DNA of 60,581 nucleotides from Hyphomicrobiales bacterium (lineage in GTDB: Bacteria > Pseudomonadota > Alphaproteobacteria > Rhizobiales > Rhizobiaceae): assembly GCA_900473045.1 (NCBI GenBank), contig UCKS01000003.1:1-60581 (forward strand), read 5' to 3'. Of this stretch, positions 1-7,818 are shown piece by piece (the stretch's first letter is position 1; each line of letters begins with the position of its first letter). A program made the position numbers and the translations under genes. The notes beneath the pieces were generated by a model that was given only the letters and a program-made list of their open reading frames with translations, did not search any database and had not been told where the DNA came from.

Positions 1-537
1 GCCATCCAGACGGTGCAGTCGGGCGAAGCCAAGAAGGTCATTACCGTTCGCACCGCCTCGTTTGCCTCGGCGGCAGAGGGCGGCTCGGCATCGGTCGAAA
101 CCATTTCGGCTGCAGCAAACCCCGGTTTGTCGACCTTCGTCAAGGACGCGCTGTCCTCGTCGGATCGTCCGGAACTGACATCGGCCAAGATCATCATTTC
201 CGGTGGCCGCGCACTCGGTTCCGCGGAAAAGTTCCAGGAGGTCATCCTGCCGATGGCCGACAAGCTCGGTGCTGCCGTCGGTGCATCGCGCGCTGCCGTC
301 GATGCGGGTTATGCCCCCAACGACTGGCAGGTCGGCCAGACCGGCAAGGTCGTGGCACCACAGCTCTACATCGCGGTCGGCATTTCCGGCGCGATCCAGC
401 ACCTGGCCGGCATGAAGGACTCGAAGGTCATCGTCGCCATCAACAAGGACGAGGAAGCCCCGATCTTCCAGGTCGCAGACTACGGCCTCGTCGGTGACCT
501 CTTCACAATCCTGCCGGAGCTCGAAAAAGCACTCTGA
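1..537 (+). CDS. etfA: Electron transfer flavoprotein alpha subunit, C-terminal part (5' truncated by window edge)
   Basis: The reading frame is open from the first base, so the N-terminus lies outside the window; the first visible residues are [18 protein letters not shown]. What remains is about 178 residues, the FAD-binding C-terminal domain of EtfA/FixB. The typical motifs are present: [40 protein letters not shown] and QHLAGM, followed by NKDEEAPIF and ADYGLVGD. EtfAB carries electrons from acyl-CoA and other dehydrogenases to the ubiquinone pool. The neighbouring 3-hydroxybutyryl-CoA dehydrogenase fits a beta-oxidation/butyrate setting, and etfB would be expected just upstream. A strong terminator follows the stop. 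Confidence 0.95.
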   Translation, partial: AIQTVQSGEAKKVITVRTASFASAAEGGSASVETISAAANPGLSTFVKDALSSSDRPELTSAKIIISGGRALGSAEKFQEVILPMADKLGAAVGASRAAVDAGYAPNDWQVGQTGKVVAPQLYIAVGISGAIQHLAGMKDSKVIVAINKDEEAPIFQVADYGLVGDLFTILPELEKAL

Positions 538-557
538 GCTTTAAAAAATGACATATG

Positions 558-590
558 CGGCCGCGCACCTCTGCGCGGCCGTTTTTCGTT
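558..590 (+). terminator. Rho-independent terminator after etfA
   Basis: A perfect 9-bp stem (558-566 with 573-581, CGGCCGCGC arm) has a 6-nt loop and is followed at once by TTTTT at 582-586. It lies about 20 bp after the etfA stop and should separate etfA from the dehydrogenase gene downstream. Confidence 0.85.
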
Positions 591-766
591 TTAGAAGCAA
601 TGCGTTTCCTGAACCGACAATGGCATCCGCCGCGAATAAAGGCTGGAAAATTGGCCGCGATGCCTTTATCACTGGCATCTAAATACCTTGCCCCAACGGG
701 CGTTTTGCTTTTTGCACGAACGGAAGCGCGATCGCCCTTTCGTATGAATGATGGAAAATCGGTTCG

Positions 767-1639
767 ATGATCAAGAATGTCGGAATTGTTGGCGCTGGAC
801 AAATGGGCTGCGGCATTGCCCAGGTATCGGCTTCGGCCGGCTACAAGGTGCATATCTACGACATTTCGGCTGACCGCGTTGAAGCTGGCCTTGCAACCAT
901 CAACGGCAACATGGCGCGTCAGGTTTCCTCCGGTAAATTGACCGACGAAGAACGCAAGAAGGCACTGTCGCTGATCAAGGGTTCTGCCGATGTCAACGAT
1001 CTTTCACCGATGGACCTGGTGATCGAGGCCGCCACCGAGGACGAAAGCGTCAAGCGCAAGATTTATGGCCAGATCTGTCCGGTTCTGAAGGCCGACGCCA
1101 TTCTCGCCACCAACACCTCTTCCCTGTCGATCACGCGGCTTGCTTCGGCGACCGACCGGCCGGAACGCTTCATGGGCATCCATTTCATGAACCCGGTGCC
1201 GGTGATGAAGCTGGTGGAGCTGGTGCGCGGTATCGCCACCGAGGAAGGCACGTTTGCCACGGCCAAGCAATTCGTCGCCTCGCTCGACAAGACGATCACC
1301 GTCGCCGAAGATTTTCCAGCCTTCATCGTCAACCGTATCCTGCTGCCGATGATCAATGAAGCGATCTATACACTCTATGAAGGCGTCGGCAGTGTCGATG
1401 CCATCGATACCGCAATGAAGCTCGGCGCCAACCATCCGATGGGACCGCTGCAGCTCGCCGACTTCATCGGTCTCGACACCTGCCTGTCGATCATGCAGGT
1501 GCTGCATGACGGGCTGGCGGATTCGAAATACCGCCCCTGCCCGCTGCTGGTGAAATATGTCGAAGCCGGCTGGCTCGGCCGCAAATCCGGCCGCGGCTTC
1601 TATGACTATCGTGGCGAAGTTCCCGTTCCGACACGCTAA
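767..1639 (+). CDS. hbdA: 3-hydroxybutyryl-CoA dehydrogenase
   Basis: A 290-residue NAD(P)-dependent dehydrogenase of the 3-hydroxyacyl-CoA dehydrogenase family, full length for the short single-function type. The Rossmann motif GAGQMG is at residues 9-14 and the catalytic pair is visible as H139 (GIHFMNPVPVMK) and E151. The C-terminal half carries AEDFPAFIVNRILLPMINEA and the end motif GWLGRKSGRGFYDY. It interconverts acetoacetyl-CoA and 3-hydroxybutyryl-CoA in fatty-acid/butyrate or polyhydroxybutyrate metabolism. Its position after etfA supports this. The terminator between the two genes suggests it has its own promoter in the 229-bp gap. Confidence 0.93.
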   Translation: MIKNVGIVGAGQMGCGIAQVSASAGYKVHIYDISADRVEAGLATINGNMARQVSSGKLTDEERKKALSLIKGSADVNDLSPMDLVIEAATEDESVKRKIYGQICPVLKADAILATNTSSLSITRLASATDRPERFMGIHFMNPVPVMKLVELVRGIATEEGTFATAKQFVASLDKTITVAEDFPAFIVNRILLPMINEAIYTLYEGVGSVDAIDTAMKLGANHPMGPLQLADFIGLDTCLSIMQVLHDGLADSKYRPCPLLVKYVEAGWLGRKSGRGFYDYRGEVPVPTR

Positions 1640-1727
1640 ACCAGCCTGATCGCGATGCCCAAGGTATCGGGACGCAAGAGCCGATAACCGCGCTGCTGCT
1701 GGATAGTTGGTTCCGGCAGCGGAAAAA

Positions 1728-2312
1728 CTAGATCAGTCCCTCCTCGCCAAGGGCACGACGGACCGCTGGCCGCTCTTCCATGGCATCGCGGTAAACGATC
1801 AGATTTTTCGGCACCGGCATGCCGACCATCCGCGCCCAGCGCAGCATCACATACAGCAGCGCATCCTCGACACCGGCCCTCTGACCGAGCAGATAGCCGC
1901 CCGTGATCTGATCGGCGATCAGCACGAAGCGTCCCTCGATCATACCGCGAAGCATGGCTACGGCCTCGTCTCCCGGCAGAAAGAAGGAATAGGCAAAAGG
2001 CCTTTGCACCTCGCTGGACAGGAATGCCAGCATCTCGATCCGCCGGTGGCGCTCCATTGCGCTGCGGGCAGCGTGACCGGGCGTGTTCTCGGCGATCCAG
2101 TCCAGGATCGCGACGGTTTCCGTCAGCTTTACCCCTTCGCCGATTTCGAGAAGCGGCACGTATCCTTTCGGATTGACCGCGAGATAATCTCCCTCCGGTT
2201 CAATCGTGCGTGTCATGATATCGACCTTGAACAGGTCCGGTTCGAAACCGGCTTCCAGCAGGGCAATATGGCCAGCAAGCGCGCAGGTGCCGGGTGAATA
2301 GTAGTATTTCAT
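1728..2312 (-). CDS. Glutathione S-transferase family protein
   Basis: A 194-residue protein with the N-terminal thioredoxin-like GST fold: MKYYYSPGTCALAGHIAL, then NPKGYVPLLEIGEG (cis-proline region) and LTETVAILDWIAE, the glutathione-binding SxAI-type motif with T in place of S. The C-terminal half is the all-helical domain. The ATG at 2312 is the only sensible start, since the tyrosine-rich MKYYYSPG opening is standard for bacterial beta-class GSTs. It sits before an SRPBCC gene on the same strand (53 bp apart), and both may be co-transcribed. The substrate cannot be read from the sequence. Confidence 0.88.
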   Translation of the reverse strand: MKYYYSPGTCALAGHIALLEAGFEPDLFKVDIMTRTIEPEGDYLAVNPKGYVPLLEIGEGVKLTETVAILDWIAENTPGHAARSAMERHRRIEMLAFLSSEVQRPFAYSFFLPGDEAVAMLRGMIEGRFVLIADQITGGYLLGQRAGVEDALLYVMLRWARMVGMPVPKNLIVYRDAMEERPAVRRALGEEGLI

Positions 2313-2365
2313 GGCGATGTTCCTTCAGTTGGCGAGATGGATGTCGGGTCTGGGAACACGCGCCG

Positions 2366-2836
2366 TCAGGCCGCGCGCCGGTTGCCGTCGAGATATGCGG
2401 TCAATCCGTTCAGCATGGCGTCCCAGCCCTCCTGGTGACCCTCGGGGCTGTCGCCATCGAAATAGACACCGGCCTCGGTCAGGGTTAGCGTTGTGCCGCC
2501 GTCGGCAACCGAGAACACGACGCTGACAGTGCCGGCAAACAGCAGGACGTCCCGGTGGGAGATCGTGCTCGCATAGACGAAATACTGATCTGGGCGGATG
2601 GCGTGATACTGCACGGTGTTGATGTAGGGCTCCTCGCCCGAGAGGCCGAATGCGCAGATATCCGTATGGCCGACCCGGAAGTCGAAAGCCCGGTAGGTCA
2701 TGTCCCAGCCTTCCTCGGGTGCGCTCCAGTCCAGAAGGGCATCCCGGCTGGTCCAGGCGGCAAAAACCTCTGCCGGGCTTGTGGCGAAACTGCGCTCGAA
2801 AACGATGGTGGCGTGGTGAATATTGGACGCGTTCAT
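2366..2836 (-). CDS. SRPBCC / AHSA1-type domain protein
   Basis: A 156-residue single-domain protein of the START/Bet v1-like fold (Activator of Hsp90 ATPase C-terminal-like). Recognisable elements are FERSFATSPAEVFAAWTS near the N-terminus, DGGTTLTLTEAGVYFDG, and the terminal helix EGWDAMLNGLTAYLD. The ATG at 2836 is preferred over 2851 because AGGAG lies 8 bp before it. Such proteins bind hydrophobic ligands and often stand next to a GST or a transcriptional regulator, as here. The ligand is unknown. It is divergent from the AraC-type regulator at 2948 across a 111-bp gap, which makes it a likely target of that regulator. Confidence 0.85.
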   Translation of the reverse strand: MNASNIHHATIVFERSFATSPAEVFAAWTSRDALLDWSAPEEGWDMTYRAFDFRVGHTDICAFGLSGEEPYINTVQYHAIRPDQYFVYASTISHRDVLLFAGTVSVVFSVADGGTTLTLTEAGVYFDGDSPEGHQEGWDAMLNGLTAYLDGNRRAA

Positions 2837-2947
2837 GGCCCTACTCCTCAAGGCGTTGCGTGATTGCCTGGGAACCCTAGCCGTTCACCGGACCGCCCCT
2901 CAGAGGCAGGATGGACAAAAACGGGGCGTACGTGCCAAATTGTCCGC

Positions 2948-3985
2948 ATGTTTCCAAAACAGTTCACATCCCCGCCGTTGCGCGTCAGCATTCTGGTCCT
3001 GCAGGAAACCGCACCGATGGCCGTTTACGGGCTCTATGAGGTGCTGGGCTCCGTTGGTAAAATCTGGCCTCGCCTGACTGGTGAGACGGAGAAGGTCCGG
3101 GAGATCGTCCCGCGCATCGTCGCGAAATCCACCGAACCGTTCAACTCCATCATCGGCGTTCCGATTACGCCGCAGGCGTCGACCGGCGGCGACAATGATG
3201 CCGATGTGGTGATCGTCTGCGATATCGAACTGCCGCTACGGGGCAGTCCGGAGGGACGGTGGGAGCCAGAAATCGCCTGGGTGCGGGCAGCGCTTGCGAG
3301 AGGCGCGCTGGTCTGCTCGACCTGCAGCGGCTCGGTGCTATTGGCCGAGGCGGGATTGCTCGATGGCTGTGATGCCGCTTCGCACTGGAGTGCGGCCGAA
3401 CTGTTCCGCGACCGCTACACGGCCGTTCGTTTCCGCCCCGACCGCATTCTCTGCGACAGCGGCCATGAGGGCCGGTTGCTCACCGCCGGCGGCGCATCGT
3501 CCTGGCAAGACCTGTCGCTCTATCTGATCGGACGTTATTGCGGATCGGCGGAGGCGATGCGCGCCGCAAAGATCTTTCTGATCGGGGATCGCAGCGGCGG
3601 ACAATTGCCCTTTGCGGCAATGACGCGCCCGCGCCAGCACGACGATGCCGTCATCGCGCAAAGCCAGAGCTGGATTGCGGATCATTATCCGAAACCCAAC
3701 CCAGTGACAAAAATGGTCGAGCAATCCGGCTTGGCAGAGCGGACCTTCAAGCGGCGCTTCACCAAGGCGACCGGTTACACGCCGGTTGATTACGTTCAGG
3801 CGATCCGCATCGAAGAGGCCAAGCAGATGCTGGAAACCACCCGTGACAGCATCGACGGCATTGCCGCAGAGGTCGGGTACGAGGACCCGACGTTCTTTCG
3901 CCGCCTGTTCAAACGCATCACCAGCCTCAGCCCGGCGCAATACCGGCAGCGGTTTCAGCCGGCCGGACTGCGCACCGGGGCCTGA
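2948..3985 (+). CDS. GlxA-type transcriptional regulator (DJ-1/PfpI domain plus AraC HTH)
   Basis: A 345-residue regulator. Residues about 10-185 form a DJ-1/PfpI-like domain ([54 protein letters not shown]). The C-terminal 100 residues form two AraC-type helix-turn-helix motifs ([19 protein letters not shown] and [19 protein letters not shown]). The cysteine in STCSGS sits at the nucleophile elbow, but these regulators are usually non-enzymatic sensors. The ATG at 2948 is preferred because the PfpI domain starts just after it; an upstream ATG at 2864 is possible. It is transcribed away from the SRPBCC-GST pair and may control it. Confidence 0.9.
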   Translation: MFPKQFTSPPLRVSILVLQETAPMAVYGLYEVLGSVGKIWPRLTGETEKVREIVPRIVAKSTEPFNSIIGVPITPQASTGGDNDADVVIVCDIELPLRGSPEGRWEPEIAWVRAALARGALVCSTCSGSVLLAEAGLLDGCDAASHWSAAELFRDRYTAVRFRPDRILCDSGHEGRLLTAGGASSWQDLSLYLIGRYCGSAEAMRAAKIFLIGDRSGGQLPFAAMTRPRQHDDAVIAQSQSWIADHYPKPNPVTKMVEQSGLAERTFKRRFTKATGYTPVDYVQAIRIEEAKQMLETTRDSIDGIAAEVGYEDPTFFRRLFKRITSLSPAQYRQRFQPAGLRTGA

Positions 3986-3990
3986 TAAAA

Positions 3991-4671
3991 CTAGATGCCG
4001 CCGGTGGCGGCCTTGATCAGGGCCTTCGCATCATCGCTGTCCCAGGCGGCAGGGCCGTTCATCGACGAGATCAGGCAGCCCTTGCCGTCCATCAAAAGCG
4101 TCACCGGCAGGCCGAAGGCAAGGCCCTCCTTTTTCAGCCCATTAAAGATGCCCATCGAGGCATCGCGGTAATAACCAAGCTCGTGCACACCGGTCTCGTT
4201 GAGGAAGGCCGTCGGCTTCGTATCGTCGCCGACATCGATATTCACGGCCACGACTTCGAATTTATCGCCGCCCGCAGCTTTCTGCAGCGCATTCAGCGCC
4301 GGCATCTCTTCACGGCACGGACCACACCATGTCGCCCAGATATTGAGGAGGACGGTCTTGCCGCCGAAATCGGCAAGCGTCAGATCCTTGCCGTCCTTGT
4401 CCTTGAAATTCAGGCCCGACAACTGCCGGGGTTGGCTGGTCGGGGCCATGGCGGCGACCTGACCTTTGAGGAACGGCGTGATGGCTGCGACCTTGTCTTT
4501 CGCCGCTTCGCAGATCCTGGCATCGGCGGTTTCCACCGCCACACCATTGCCAGACCCGCTTTCCCTGACGTATACCGCTGCCGCACCGGCGATCAGCCCT
4601 CCGAGGGCAGCGATCATCACCAGTCTGGCAGGCGGAAAGCGTTTTTGTCTGTCGTTCACTTCATTTTCCAA
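3991..4671 (-). CDS. tlpA: TlpA family thiol:disulfide oxidoreductase, membrane-anchored
   Basis: A 226-residue thioredoxin-like protein. Residues about 16-34 ([20 protein letters not shown]) form an uncleaved membrane anchor, so the domain faces the periplasm. The redox motif is WCGPC at 115-119 ([20 protein letters not shown]), with the cis-proline region at GLPVTLL. C54 and a further C near the C-terminus (KGCLISS) could form a structural disulfide, as in Bradyrhizobium TlpA. The likely role is reduction of apo-cytochrome or Cu-centre cysteines in cytochrome oxidase assembly. It is divergent from argH with only 30 bp between the two starts. Confidence 0.88.
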   Translation of the reverse strand: MENEVNDRQKRFPPARLVMIAALGGLIAGAAAVYVRESGSGNGVAVETADARICEAAKDKVAAITPFLKGQVAAMAPTSQPRQLSGLNFKDKDGKDLTLADFGGKTVLLNIWATWCGPCREEMPALNALQKAAGGDKFEVVAVNIDVGDDTKPTAFLNETGVHELGYYRDASMGIFNGLKKEGLAFGLPVTLLMDGKGCLISSMNGPAAWDSDDAKALIKAATGGI

Positions 4672-4701
4672 AACGGGTCATTCTCCAGGGCGGGCATTTT
4701 C

Positions 4702-6105
4702 ATGGCTGACGGCACTTCTGAAACCAAAAGCTCTAACCAGATGTGGGGCGGTCGCTTTGCTCAAGGACCGGCGGCGATCATGGAGGAGATAAATGCCTCG
4801 ATCGGCTTCGACAAGAAGCTTTTTGCCCAGGACATCTGCGGCTCAATGGCGCATGCGACCATGCTGGCCCATCAAGGCATCATTTCGGCAGAGGATAAAG
4901 ACAAGATCGTTCACGGCCTGAGCACGATCCTGTCAGAGATCGAAAACGGACAGTTCGCATTCTCCCGCCAGCTCGAAGACATCCATATGAACGTCGAGGC
5001 GCGGCTTGCAACCCTGATCGGCCCAGCGGCCGGACGCCTGCACACTGCCCGCTCGCGCAACGACCAGGTGGCGCTCGATTTCCGCCTCTGGGTGAAGGAA
5101 GAGCTGCAGAAGTGCGAGGGCATGCTGACCGGCCTGATCGCCGCCTTCCTCGATCGCGCCGAAGAGCATGCCGAAACGGTGATGCCTGGCTTTACCCATT
5201 TGCAGACGGCGCAGCCGGTGACCTTCGGCCATCACTGCATGGCCTATGTCGAGATGTTCGGCCGCGACCGGCAGCGCGTGCGCCACGCCATCGAGCACAT
5301 GGACGAGAGCCCGATCGGCGCTGCAGCCCTTGCCGGCACCGGCTTTCCGATCGACCGCCACATGACCGCCAAGGCGCTCGGTTTCCGCGAGCCGACCCGC
5401 AACTCGATCGATACCGTCTCGGATCGTGACTTTGCGCTGGAATTCCTGTCGATCGCCTCGATCTGCGCCGTGCACCTGTCGCGGCTGGCCGAGGAAATCG
5501 TCATCTGGTCGACGCCGCAATTCGGTTTCGTGCGCCTGTCGGATGCGTTTTCGACCGGCTCCTCGATCATGCCGCAGAAGAAGAACCCGGATGCCGCCGA
5601 GCTGGTGCGCGCCAAGACCGGCCGTATCAACGGCTCGCTGATCGCGCTTTTGACCGTGATGAAAGGCCTGCCGCTCGCCTATTCCAAGGACATGCAGGAA
5701 GACAAGGAACAGGTGTTCGATTCGGCCGAGAGCCTGGAACTGGCGATTGCCGCGATGACCGGCATGGTCCGCGACATGACGATCCGGGTGGACCGGATGA
5801 AGGCCGCAGCCGGCTCCGGCTATTCCACCGCGACCGACCTGGCGGACTGGCTGGTGCGCGAGGCAGGCCTGCCCTTCCGCGATGCCCATCACGTCACCGG
5901 CCGCGCCGTGGCGCTGGCCGAGCAGAAGACCTGCGAACTGGCCGAGCTTTCCCTTGCAGACCTGCAGGCGATCCATCCTGATATCACCGACAAGGTATTT
6001 GGCGTCTTGACCGTCGAGGCATCGGTTGCCAGCCGCACCTCCTTCGGCGGCACCGCCCCCAGCGAAGTGCGCAAGCAGATTGCCTGGTGGCGGACCCGCA
6101 ACTGA
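4702..6105 (+). CDS. argH: Argininosuccinate lyase
   Basis: A 467-residue protein of the fumarase/aspartase superfamily, standard length for ArgH. It begins [19 protein letters not shown] and contains [27 protein letters not shown] and the superfamily signature [12 protein letters not shown] at about residues 287-298. It cleaves argininosuccinate to arginine and fumarate, the last step of arginine synthesis. The frame is open far upstream, but family length and the WGGRF start fix the ATG at 4702. It heads a same-strand row: argH, LptM-like lipoprotein, lysA, TIGR02302 gene. Confidence 0.96.
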   Translation: MADGTSETKSSNQMWGGRFAQGPAAIMEEINASIGFDKKLFAQDICGSMAHATMLAHQGIISAEDKDKIVHGLSTILSEIENGQFAFSRQLEDIHMNVEARLATLIGPAAGRLHTARSRNDQVALDFRLWVKEELQKCEGMLTGLIAAFLDRAEEHAETVMPGFTHLQTAQPVTFGHHCMAYVEMFGRDRQRVRHAIEHMDESPIGAAALAGTGFPIDRHMTAKALGFREPTRNSIDTVSDRDFALEFLSIASICAVHLSRLAEEIVIWSTPQFGFVRLSDAFSTGSSIMPQKKNPDAAELVRAKTGRINGSLIALLTVMKGLPLAYSKDMQEDKEQVFDSAESLELAIAAMTGMVRDMTIRVDRMKAAAGSGYSTATDLADWLVREAGLPFRDAHHVTGRAVALAEQKTCELAELSLADLQAIHPDITDKVFGVLTVEASVASRTSFGGTAPSEVRKQIAWWRTRN

Positions 6106-6199
6106 AGATAAGATTCAGGGTGCACAATGCCCTGAAAAGCCGATATGAGTTTTGACAAATTTGCACGAAGGGCTTGATCGCCCGGACCGGGAACACTTC

Positions 6200-6394
6200 A
6201 TGCTGTCACGAAACACCACCATTTTGCTTGCAGCGCTTGCCATTACCGGCCTGACGCTGACCGGTTGCGGCCGCAAGAGCGACCTCGGTCGTCCGGGTTC
6301 AAGCGCGCCGATCAACACCAAGGCGGCACCCGGCAGCACCGAAAAACAGGACGAAGCGCGCGGCAAGCCCTTCTTCCTCGATCCCCTCCTGTAA
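6200..6394 (+). CDS. Small LptM-like lipoprotein
   Basis: A 64-residue precursor with a signal peptide and lipobox LTGC (cysteine near residue 22), giving a mature lipoprotein of about 43 residues that opens CGRKSDLGRPG. This resembles the CGxKGPL start of LptM (YifL), the small lipoprotein that assists maturation of the LptDE lipopolysaccharide translocon. LptM genes commonly precede dapF or lysA; here the stop is 12 bp before lysA. The KGPL part is not exact, so the name is by resemblance and context. The ATG at 6200 places the hydrophobic core immediately after MLSRNTT; an in-frame start at 6152 would give an unlikely leader. Confidence 0.75.
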   Translation: MLSRNTTILLAALAITGLTLTGCGRKSDLGRPGSSAPINTKAAPGSTEKQDEARGKPFFLDPLL

Positions 6395-6406
6395 CAGAGC
6401 ACTCCC

Positions 6407-7675
6407 TTGAACCATTTCGAATATCGTGACGGCATTCTGTTTGCGGAAGACGTCTCCGTCAGCGACATCGCCAAGGCAGTGGGCACACCCTTCTACTGCT
6501 ATTCCACTGCCACGCTGGAACGGCATTACTCGGTCTTCTCCAAGGCGTTTTCCGATATCGACGCGATGGTCTGCTATGCGATGAAGGCGAATTCGAACCA
6601 GGCCGTCCTGAAGACGCTCGGGCGCCTGGGCGCCGGTGTCGATGTGGTGTCGGGCGGAGAACTGCGCCGGGCGCTGGCCGCCGGTATTCCGGCAAACCGC
6701 ATCATGTTTTCCGGTGTCGGCAAGACGGCTGCCGAAATGGACCTGGCGCTCGACGCCGGCATCTACTGCTTCAACGTCGAATCCGAGCCGGAACTGGAAG
6801 TGCTCAATGCCCGCGCCGTGCGCGAAGGCAAGAAGGCGCATGTCTCCTTCCGTATCAACCCGGATGTCGACGCCAAGACCCATGCCAAGATTTCGACCGG
6901 CAAGAAGGAAAACAAGTTCGGCATCGCCTATGAACGCGCCCGCGCTGTTTATGCCCATGCCGCGACCCTGCCCGGTATCCAGGTCACCGGCATCGACATG
7001 CATATCGGCAGCCAAATCACCGAGCTGCAGCCCTTCGCCGATGCCTTCAAGCTGCTGCGCGAACTGGTCGATACGCTGCGCGCCGACGGCCACAACATCG
7101 CTCACGTCGATGTCGGCGGCGGTCTTGGCGTTCCCTACAAGACGGACAATAACCCGCCGCCACTGCCCGATGCCTATGCCACGATCGTCAAGGACCAGCT
7201 GCGTGAACTCGGCTGCAGGATCGTCATGGAGCCCGGCCGGCTGATCGTCGGCAATGCCGGTATCATGGTCACGGAAGTCGTCTATGTGAAGGACGGCGGC
7301 TCGAAAACCTTCGTCATCGTTGATGGCGCCATGAACGACCTGATCCGGCCGACGCTCTACGAGGCCTATCACGAGGTCCAGCCGGTGCGCATATCTGCGG
7401 CCAACGCGCCGCGCATCAAGGCCGATATCGTCGGCCCGGTTTGCGAGACCGGCGATTACCTGGCGCTCGACCGCGAAATGGCCATGCCAAAGCCCGGAGA
7501 CCTGATTTCGATCGGCACAGCCGGCGCCTATGGCGCGGTGCAGGCCAGCACTTATAACAGCCGCCTGCTGATACCCGAAGTGCTGGTCAAGGGCGATCGT
7601 TTCCATGTGATTCGTCGGCGCACGACCTATGAAGACCTGATCGGTCTCGACTCGGTTCCCGACTGGCTCGATTGA
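6407..7675 (+). CDS. lysA: Diaminopimelate decarboxylase
   Basis: A 422-residue PLP enzyme of the alanine racemase-fold (group IV) decarboxylases. K60 in VCYAMKANSN is the PLP-binding lysine. Further family motifs are HIGSQI, VDVGGGLGVPY, MEPGRLIVGNAG, and VCETGDYLALDR carrying the active-site cysteine contributed across the dimer. It converts meso-diaminopimelate to lysine. The 12-bp gap from the lipoprotein gene indicates co-transcription. Confidence 0.96.
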   Translation: MNHFEYRDGILFAEDVSVSDIAKAVGTPFYCYSTATLERHYSVFSKAFSDIDAMVCYAMKANSNQAVLKTLGRLGAGVDVVSGGELRRALAAGIPANRIMFSGVGKTAAEMDLALDAGIYCFNVESEPELEVLNARAVREGKKAHVSFRINPDVDAKTHAKISTGKKENKFGIAYERARAVYAHAATLPGIQVTGIDMHIGSQITELQPFADAFKLLRELVDTLRADGHNIAHVDVGGGLGVPYKTDNNPPPLPDAYATIVKDQLRELGCRIVMEPGRLIVGNAGIMVTEVVYVKDGGSKTFVIVDGAMNDLIRPTLYEAYHEVQPVRISAANAPRIKADIVGPVCETGDYLALDREMAMPKPGDLISIGTAGAYGAVQASTYNSRLLIPEVLVKGDRFHVIRRRTTYEDLIGLDSVPDWLD

Positions 7676-7818
7676 TGCGAGGCCAGCGGCTCCCGATCTG
7701 CCGCTGTTGATAGAGCCTTTGCAGGCTGCGAAATCGATCACGATTGCGTTGCCGCCCTCGTCTTCGCCACAAAGAGTGTTATCCTTCGCGGCACGTTTCA
7801 AACGTTGAAAGGGAACGG

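Noticed and set aside
4933..5976. A 347-codon minus-strand open frame opposite argH
   Set aside because: Shadow of argH, rich in His/Gly/Arg, without motifs or a ribosome binding site.
6299..7801. A 500-codon open frame on the minus strand opposite lysA
   Set aside because: It is the high-GC antisense shadow of lysA: composition is His/Arg/Gly-rich, no family is recognisable, and lysA is certain.
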